From Forficula auricularia (lineage: Eukaryota > Arthropoda > Insecta > Dermaptera > Forficulidae), in NCBI GenBank assembly GCA_024734495.1, contig JALMQS010000088.1, positions 930,001-994,000 of the forward strand: 64,000 nt of DNA. The letters are read 5' to 3'. Every line of letters begins with the position of its first letter. The stretch's first letter is position 1. Below are positions 56,933 through 64,000 of this stretch, piece by piece. The notes beneath the pieces were generated by a model that saw only the letters and a list, made by a program, of their open reading frames with translations, did not search any database and was not told the origin of the DNA. The translations under genes and the position numbers were made by a program.

Positions 56933-57065
56933 TAAAGCTTCATATATGAACAGCTGCGAAGCCCGCCCGAGCCAGGCCTTTTTTTGACACTCCAGATTCA
57001 AATGGGCAGTCAGCAACCGGCGAAAGAACGACCAAAATGCAAATGTCAATGGTTAAGGTCGATGG

Positions 57066-57229
57066 GTGAACCGCCATTGGAATTAGGTATACAAGTCTTT
57101 GGAATTATGTGGAATTATTTTAGAATTCATTAGATAATGCGCCTTCATCTATTGTCTTCTACTTGGAAATGAAAAGGGAAGTGGAAGTAAGTGTACACGA
57201 TATTAGGTCGCGGATCACCCCTCGGATAC
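57066..57229. mobile_element. Short MITE, copy 1 of 2
   Basis: GGTGAACCGCCATTGGAATT at the left and GATATTAGGTCGCGGATCAC at the right are loosely inverted. The whole 164 bp matches 59289-59450, including CTTCATCTATTGTCTTCTA and GGAATTATGTGGAATTATTT. Confidence 0.65.
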
Positions 57230-57808
57230 GGTGTTGATGAATAAAATCGAATTTTGCCTAAAAGTTGTTGTTTTATTAGTTAACCTATGAACTTATTGAG
57301 TGGTGTGTTAGTTGAGCAATTTGTGGCCGTTAATGTTAAAAATATACCAAACTAAAAGTAAAAATTTGAAGATGCATATCTTCAATATTGCATTCTATAG
57401 TACTTTATTAACGTTTAGGAGGAATTTATTTTATTTTTATATTTTTTCTTATACTTAACATATGACGCACATAAGAGTGAAGCTCAACTGAGAAATTAAT
57501 GGTCAGGTCCTCCAGGTCAGTATTTGACAACAATGAAAATAGAATTCATTTTCAGTATATGATAAAGTTATAGTAAGTAAATTCTCCGCGGCCCAATTCT
57601 TATTTTAGTTCTGGCGTAACCGGAATTGATTATTCTTCATTTATTAAATCAAGAATTTATTTCATAATATATGTTATATAGCCAGGTCTCAATTTTAGGA
57701 AAAAATATTTTGAGGGGTTTTTTAATTATGCTAATTATTATCAGGTAGCTGAATAGAAATGAATCAAAACAAAACAATTGGTTGTTCAAATAAATAACAA
57801 CTTAAACC

Positions 57809-57838
57809 TGAGCGAAGCTCGGTATTCTAGGTACTAAT
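57809..57838 (+). mobile_element. Helitron-like 3' hairpin
   Basis: CTGAGCGAAGCTCGGT hairpin followed by ATTCTAGGTACTAA and then T. Matches the layout at 18010. Confidence 0.4.
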
Positions 57839-57839
57839 T

Positions 57840-59285
57840 ATTATGAAAGCAAATTGGGGTTCAAACTACAAAAATATCAAGAACGGGATTAATAAAATAT
57901 CAAAAACTGGTATATTGAAATACATTCCATATATGTAATTTAACGAATTATCTTTCTTAATTGTTAAAAGAGCTTATAAGATATAAAAAAGAGATACAAA
58001 TACATCATCTGTTCAATTTTTCAATTTTTAGTGGTAAATATGTGTCATTATTAGACAATGGAAAATATAACATAAGTCTTAGGATTAATTGTTTTTTAGG
58101 AAAATGCGTAAATATCTTTTAGATTTTCATAAAGTAAATTGAAATTCCAAGATATACATATATATATATATATATACATATAGAACAAGAATATATGTAG
58201 AATGAGTTCTACTAAGAGTGGGGTGGTTAAATTGGGTTTCAGATATTAAAAGTTTGATATGACACCATAAATATTTTTCTCGGCAATTTCTTTATAAGAA
58301 GGCATTTCTGCAGTAATATTCATTATTAAAGTTGAAAGTAAAAGGCAGAAAAATCACAAAACATGTTTGAGTCTAAAAATGTTCCATTAATTTTTAGCTC
58401 AAATTTTTAAGAATTATTGATTTGATTTAGCATTCGAAATATATGTAAATACTTATATTATTCATAAATTTAATAGAATCTTAAAAAAACTGATCCAGAC
58501 GGGGGACAAATGGGTGCTGTGTAATTAATTTGACTTTTATTTAGGCAAGTCGATATTTATTTCATTTCGTGTAACATGTTCATTTATAAATGGATATAAT
58601 CTCGAATTAAAATTATATTATATATACATGTATAAATGTATATCGATTAAAAGAGTATAAAAAGTAGAAAGAAAAAATGAATGAATAAATTCTAGAAAAG
58701 AGTAAAAGGGAAAATAGAATCATTGAGTTGGTGGTTAATGGAGTAAGGACATGTGCCATTTGCGGGGCTTAAGAAAAAATTGGAATCGATTTGTTATTTA
58801 GCAACCGCACCCCACATGAGTTAAACTGATAAAACAACTTTCAAAATAAACAGCTTTTCCACCATTATGTTTCAAAATTTTGAAGTTTGTTATTTTACTA
58901 AATAATTTTCATTTATTTAGATGTTTTTTTGGCTTTCTCGGATTCAACCATTAGCTATTTTACGATACTATATATTTTAGTTTATTCTCAAATATATAGG
59001 GATCAGATTAAAGTCGGATTGCCGAGAGTCATTTATTTAGATTTATAAATGAAATAAGTAGATGGGATCCTTTAGAATTCCGTTGTGACCTCCGGCTTTA
59101 ATCCAATCTATCATACAATACTAAAAGCTGGCTTGTCTACCTCCGACCAAACTGCTAGATGAATCAAGTGAGAGTTGCATATTGTAACAATGACCGATAG
59201 TTAGAGTCAAAAATGGTCTCAATCCGACAGGTATTTTGACTGCAAGGATAAGTTTATTCCCAACCACGAATCAACAAGTTTAGCC
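57840..59285. other. AT-rich intronic DNA
   Basis: (TA)n microsatellite at 58157-58178. No gene or element boundary supported. Confidence 0.4.
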
Positions 59286-59288
59286 TAG

Positions 59289-59450
59289 GGATGAACCGCG
59301 ATTGGAATTAGGTGTACCCGTCTTTGGAATTATGTGGAATTATTTTGGAATTCGTTAGATAATGCCCCTTCATCTATTGTCTTCTAGTTGGAAATGAAAG
59401 TGGAAGTAGGTGTACACGATATTAGGTCGCGGTTCACGCCTCGAGTTTAA
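59289..59450. mobile_element. Short MITE, copy 2 of 2
   Basis: Same element as 57066-57229; ends ATGAACCGCGATTGGAATTA and ATATTAGGTCGCGGTTCACG. The two copies are about 2.2 kb apart in direct orientation. Confidence 0.65.
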
Positions 59451-59585
59451 CTATGAGATGGACAAACCGGCCCAAAAGAGCTCAGAGTCTGGATTCTTAT
59501 ATAGTTTCTACAAATTTTACAGAGATAACGTAGTTTGTCTGATGTCTGGCACATTAAAAGCCCAATGCTTGTGGAATGAGCAAAC

Positions 59586-59876
59586 CTTTTAGCATTCCCA
59601 TTGTCGGAAAGAAGGGGGGTTGCGCGCACCTCGAGCAAAAGGTCTTCCACACTGCCTGTAGGGACTTCATTGAGTCGAAGTTGTGTCTGGCACCCCATGA
59701 TTTCGGGCTCCCGGAAAGACAACTTCTTGCGGGGCCCGCGCTCGCCGCCCTTCGGTCTTAGCATAGTGAGTACATGACCCACCAAATCTCTGGCACCCCC
59801 TCGGATTAATTCTCCCTTTGGGCCACTGTCCGTTGAGAAAACCTTGCCCTCTCTCTCCAGAAGGCACCAAAATTCG
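59586..59876 (-). CDS. Orphan exon-like block, unidentified
   Basis: Open for all 97 codons with GC content clearly above its surroundings. Acceptor CTGCATTCATTCAG (above 59876) and donor AAAAG/GTTTGC (59585) frame a 291-bp exon that is symmetric in phase: it enters needing one base and leaves with two. It reads EFWCLLEREGKVFSTDSGPK, GELIRGGARDLVGHVLTML, RPKGGERGPRKKLS, then QTQLRLNEVPTGSVEDLLLE and ATPLLSDNGNA. This is a globular-looking mix, not low complexity. It lies between NOS1AP exons but cannot splice to the PTB exon, which enters in phase 0. So it is a nested gene's exon, a cassette of an unrelated transcript, or a captured gene fragment. I do not recognise the family. Confidence 0.45.
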
Positions 59877-60249
59877 CTGAATGAATGCAGTTTGAAGTCT
59901 TAAGAAGACACTTCAAGGAAGAAGTCCATCACATTCGACGGATTGACATTTGACATTCAACGTGTCCAAAAAACATCACCATGGCCTGACCCAATGCAGA
60001 CACGGAATAAAACTTTGCCGATCAATGTTCAGCGTTAATCAAAAGAATCAATAGGGTATTTTAAAGCCTTTCGAATGTTTTTCTTTTAATACACTTGAAA
60101 AACAATTAATTGTTAAACGTTCACTAATTTGTCTCACTTGTATGAGTTGATTCAATTTATGACCTTTAAGTCGCGAGTTTAGATTTATATTCAAATGAAT
60201 GTTTCTGAATAGTAGATAAATAAATCTATAAAACTTTTACGATGCCATC

Positions 60250-60515
60250 GACATGCAGTTTATATTTTTCTCTAATGATGCGTCTTGGTGGTGAGAAAGG
60301 CCGGCGAGCGGCCGGTGTCACCGAGCAAGGTGTAGCTGTAGGCCCCGCCGGGAGGCGAATTCGGCCCTAGGTCGATGCATGAAGAGGAGCAGGAAAACTC
60401 ACTACACAAGAGGACGTCCGGAACGGCACTAGCCAAGCCGTCGTGGCCGCTATTTTCGCTGACGCCGCCGCCACGCGCTCGCGCGCACTCGCAATATTTA
60501 TAAAAGCAAGGTAAG
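60250..60515. promoter_or_regulatory. GC- and CpG-rich island with TATA-like box and candidate first exon
   Basis: About 250 bp of CpG-dense sequence (GGCCGGCGAGCGGCCGGTGT; CGCGCTCGCGCGCACTCGC) stands out from AT-rich flanks. At 60495-60505 the sequence reads as a TATA box on either strand (TATAAAAG on plus, TATAAATA on minus). Minus strand: transcription from within the island could use the donor TGTA/GTGAGT near 60395, giving a 5' UTR exon in the direction of NOS1AP. Plus strand: a perfect donor CAAG/GTAAGT lies at 60510-60515. It is plausibly an alternative NOS1AP promoter or a promoter for the orphan exon, but no initiator is decisive and the direction is unresolved. Confidence 0.4.
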
Positions 60516-60767
60516 TCAGACTGGGAGAAGACGGATACGAAAAGAAACGAGATTTAGTGGGCCCGAGACCAAAGCAAGAAACAAACCAATCAAGATAATT
60601 ATTATTTGCATTTCATCTCTAATGAACTTGTAGAAGAGATATTTTTTATATTCTTTTTGTCACACATATGAAAATTTGAGAAAGTTTTATTTTGTTTAAT
60701 AATATTAAAAAATATCTCGCATTCACTTTAGTTTAACCCCCTGTTATTTTACCATGAATATTATTAC

Positions 60768-61960
60768 TTGACCATACAGGCTATGGTCAAGTATTGTAAT
60801 CGTGCAGGAAAAAAAGTGTTTTTTTTCTCGAAATATCTCAAAAACGGCTGAAACTATTTTGATTAAAAAAATTGAGCGAAAATGCCATTTCGCTCTACAA
60901 AAAGGCTCTAATAAGTGAATATCGAAAAAAATTATGTTTTTCGAGATAATAATTGTTTTGTCAAAATATCTGTTAGTCTCTCTGGTTGTCTGTTAGTTAG
61001 TTAGTCTGTGCGTTACCAAATTTTTGTGGACGAGCTAGCTCAAAAACTAGTGTGAATATCGAAACCAAATTTCACAGGTAGTTTTGGTCCATTGAGATTA
61101 AGAGCCGATTAGATTTTGGTGCAAATCGACCCAAAATTAAGGGGGGGAGGGTTAAAAACTAAAAATCTAGGCCATTTGAGCAAACTCAACCAAATTTTGT
61201 ATACATAATCAGTGGAACCCCAGAAGTCTAAAAATGAAAAAACTAACCGCCCAAAATGGAGGGGGGGGGGGTATAGAGGGACATTTTTAAAAATCGGCGG
61301 GACGCGGGACTGTCCTCTAAAAATCGGGACTGTCCCGCCAGAATCGGGACGTATGGTCACTTTAATATCGACCCAAAATTAAGGGAATGGAGGGGGGTTA
61401 AAAATTAAAAATCTAGGCCATTTGAGCAAACTCAACCAAATTTTGTATACATAATCACTGGGACCCCAGAAGTCTAAATATGGAGTCCCAAATTGGGATT
61501 CTTTCATTTAAAAATCGAAAAAAATTTAAAAAGTATTCTACGTGAAATATTTACAGGGATACATCATACCCCATGATAAACTTTTTTTATTATTTTGAGC
61601 CCCAACAAAAAAATTGGACACTTACAAAAATAATCAATCCATTAAAATTTTGATACGTTTTTTGATTATGAAGAATAGAATTCATATAGCTTTTAAATTT
61701 CAAGTTAATATCTTATTTAGTTGACGAGCTATAATGTTTTGACAGACAAAGAGACAGACATTGTAACCTATTACAGCCTAGCCTAGCTTTACTTTTTAAA
61801 GGGAACCTTCAAATGTTTCTTATGAAATTTTTAATAAGAATTTGGATTTTCCGAAAGATGATATATACAATAACTTATACATTTGAAGTTTGTAACTTAT
61901 TTAGTGTACAAACTACAATGTTCTGACAGACGGGCAGACAATCAGCCATTTTATCGACGT
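60768..61960 (+). repeat. Unclassified interspersed repeat, longest copy
   Basis: Starts CATACAGGCTATGGTCAAGT and runs through CTGAAACTATTTTGATTAAA, a CTGTTAGT-rich part, GACGAGCTAGCTCAAAAACT, GAGATTAAGAGCCGATTAGA, G runs, and a segment duplicated in tandem (AATTAAGG...AACCCCAGAAGTCTAAA at about 61130-61230 and 61373-61475). It ends with two copies of the TTTAGT(T/G)(G/T)AC...ACAGAC phrase (61715-61765 and 61900-61935). Copies or parts at 1790, 13205, 19773, 47934, 50873 and 63020. No coding capacity seen. Confidence 0.6.
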
Positions 61961-62209
61961 TTTACTTTTGTACGGAACTCTTATAAAATTATTGATTATC
62001 TAAATGTTAATTATTTTATAAATACCAATCTTCTTGACAAAAGATTAATGCAGTTTTATTAATATAGATATAGATCAAAACGAAAAATAAAAAAATATGT
62101 ACATAATTCCAAATTCCTCAATAAAAAAAAATAAATAAAATTAAATATAATAATAATATATTAAAAAAAACATAGCATAAATAGAGCAGATAGAGCATAG
62201 CAGAGATAT

Positions 62210-62310
62210 ATTCTCTGGAACGTGATTTTTTAAAGGGAACAAACTTTTTGGCCCGAGACGCTGCCCGCCAGGGCCGCCAGCAGACATGCATTCGAAGCTC
62301 ATTTATCAAT
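62210..62310 (+). repeat. GC-rich interspersed repeat, copy 2 of 2
   Basis: Matches 29560-29690 over GTGATTTTTTAAAGGGAACA and CGAGACGCTGCCCGCCAG, then diverges. Confidence 0.5.
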
Positions 62311-62319
62311 AAAGAAGTA

Positions 62320-63015
62320 TAATAGAAATGATTTTAATAAAGAATGTGTTATATTTTTGTTTTTTTATCTGTAAATTTGTAAAATATTTATTTGGTAAAT
62401 GTTTAAATTACAAAATTAAATTTCTCTCTCACTCTCTCGAACTGAATTTCCATGACAAAGAGATCGAGTGAGCTAGAATGCTCATTTGCTCATGTTTCCC
62501 CACTTGAGCCCTGCGAGTGCAAATATAAAGGCAGGGGAGGACAAGCCAAATTTAATGGACTGTGTCCTCGAGGTCCAAAATTATTTAAAAAAATAAACTG
62601 GCGTGGCCATCCACATGACTTTACTATTCACCTGGTCCTCTCTTATATTTAATAATTTAATAAAATCACTTATAATCGTTTACGAAAGAATCCTCCACCC
62701 CTCTCTCAATTTTAAACTCATTAACAATTTGTGATTTCTCCTTATAAATGAAAATTTTCGAATGTAAATATCAGCTACTTTCCATTTTTGTTAGGAAATT
62801 TTATTATTTTAAATTATTTTTGAACCCCCCCCCCCCCCTCTTCTCTCTTTTGGCTCATTATCAATTTAACACAGTGAGTCATTTTCATAAGCTCGTATAT
62901 AGTGCATATGCGAAATTTCATACAAATCGAACAAAGGGTCTATAGTAGATTTTTCTATTATTTTGCACCCTCTCCCCCCAGAATGTTGACCCCCGAAAAA
63001 AATAATGAATTTTTT
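62320..63015. other. AT-rich DNA
   Basis: Poly-C run at about 62825-62838. A 66-codon frame at 62452-62652 has no recognisable motif. No gene supported. Confidence 0.35.
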
Positions 63016-63017
63016 AA

Positions 63018-64000
63018 GAGCCCCTCCCTTAAATTTTGTTTCGATTTCAACCGAAATCTAATCAGCTCTTAATCTCTAGTACCTGGAGGCACCTAGCGAT
63101 GCTCGGTAGCTTCTTCCTTCAAAGCTTTATTTTAATATTATTTTTATTTTATAATTCTGATAAAAATACCGATTTTTATTTGAGAGCTGTTTTCAAATTA
63201 AAAAAAAATACAAATATATATAATATTCGTCCACTGTACCCCCCCCCCCCCGCGCCCCCCCCCCCCCCCGAAACCTCGCCATACCCCCAGGTCCCCCACC
63301 ACTGCACCCCACCTCCTGCACCTGTTTTGATTCAACCATATGATTCATTTTTATTCATCCAATTGTTAATAAATAAAACCTATCAAAATGAGTTATTTTT
63401 TCAGAAAATTGAGTTCTGCTTATGAGAAATATATTTTTAAATAAATTCTTGATTATTTTGCATTCTATTAAATAAATAAGGTTCTTTATAAAAACAATTG
63501 TAAAACGTTTATTAATAGTTCTAACGTTTAGGGAGAACAAATTATGTTAAAATCCACAATCACAATAGTTCTTCAAGGCCTTTGTGAACAATGGATTAAC
63601 CCGACCCATTGTCTGTCTGGATACAAAAGTAAACAAAAGAGAAACCTTTTTTAAACTCCAAGATTTGGATCTGTCTACCTGAGAATAATTAATTTGATTA
63701 CGAAAAAACCCATCAAAAACAATTTTGTCGAAGATGAGACCGTGACAGATCGAATTCTCATCCCAAAAACCCCCTAACCCGTGAATTTCATCAAAATCAG
63801 TAGAATCGTTTTCAAAATAGAACCAAGATACAAATATACTATATATACAATTTTCGCTCGTTTAATAAGAGTAGATATAAAGAATCTAAATGTGAAATTT
63901 CGTTTTGATATTCACACTAGTTTTAGAGCTACACCAAATGTGGGAACCTACTAACGTACTAGCATTTTGATAAAATCATTAATATCTCGTAAAATATTTT
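63018..64000 (-). repeat. Unclassified interspersed repeat on minus strand, split
   Basis: CGAAATCTAATCAGCTCTTA at 63050 and TATTCACACTAGTTTTAGAG at 63908 are complements of phrases that lie close together in the 60768 copy. About 800 bp separates them here, including the Helitron-like hairpin (63078-63105, minus), a poly-C tract (63239-63270) and AT-rich DNA. This suggests that a Helitron-like element inserted into the repeat. Confidence 0.45.
63078..63105 (-). mobile_element. Helitron-like 3' hairpin
   Basis: Reversed: ACCGAGCATCGCTAGGT hairpin followed by GCCTCCAGGTACTAG, matching 18010 and 57809. Confidence 0.4.

Noticed and set aside
60270..60365. Plus-strand ATG frame in the CpG island
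   Set aside because: Only about 31 codons with no homology; CpG-rich leader sequence explains the openness.
63036..63425. 129-codon plus-strand frame with a proline run
   Set aside because: The prolines come from a poly-C tract and the rest is repeat sequence; no domain.

Overview
This is a eukaryotic nuclear window, AT-rich and densely packed with transposable-element debris. An arthropod, most likely an insect, is suggested by the repeat mix: mariner elements, Harbinger-like and hAT-like MITEs, LINE 3' ends, a tRNA-derived SINE and Helitron-like hairpins. An orthologue of NOS1AP (CAPON) is the main host gene. A hemipteran source is only a guess from the style of the repeats.

Host genes. 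All confident host exons are on the minus strand, so transcription runs from high to low coordinates. Five NOS1AP exons are recognisable: 55777-55621 (end of the PTB domain), 24657-24461, 16301-16080 (glutamine-rich coiled coil), 12771-12601 (coiled-coil continuation) and 11840-11205 (C-terminal exon with stop). Their splice phases are mutually compatible, so the gene crosses about 44.5 kb here and its N-terminal exons lie beyond base 64000. Downstream, three further minus-strand exons (10865-10785, 9755-9550, 830-569) chain in compatible phase into a conserved-looking protein I could not name. An F-box first exon (4916-4728) sits inside the largest intron of that chain. An orphan exon-like block (59876-59586) and a GC-rich island with TATA-like sequence (60250-60515) lie in the NOS1AP intron upstream of the PTB exon.

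Repeats. Introns and intergenic DNA hold: six copies of one LINE 3' end; a 5'-truncated LINE with a 12-bp target duplication and an open RT frame (34355-35709); two mariner copies that share the same internal deletion plus a third, different mariner derivative; Harbinger-like TTA-flanked MITEs; TTAA-flanked elements; hAT-like elements; a SINE with an 11-bp target duplication; a widespread unclassified repeat family; and many long palindromes.

Most unusual. A group of short hairpin elements (21144-21487, 22449-22703, 38252-38476, 39330-39552, and the related 24720-25779) has 9-20 bp target duplications, long inverted arms and a one-sided 3' tail. Four of them carry a hammerhead-ribozyme-like core (CTGANGA, hairpin, GAAA) in the hairpin region, always pointing toward the tail. 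This looks like retroposition of self-cleaving RNA, as in Penelope-like elements or retrozymes. For one copy the unoccupied target is visible in a second copy of the host repeat.
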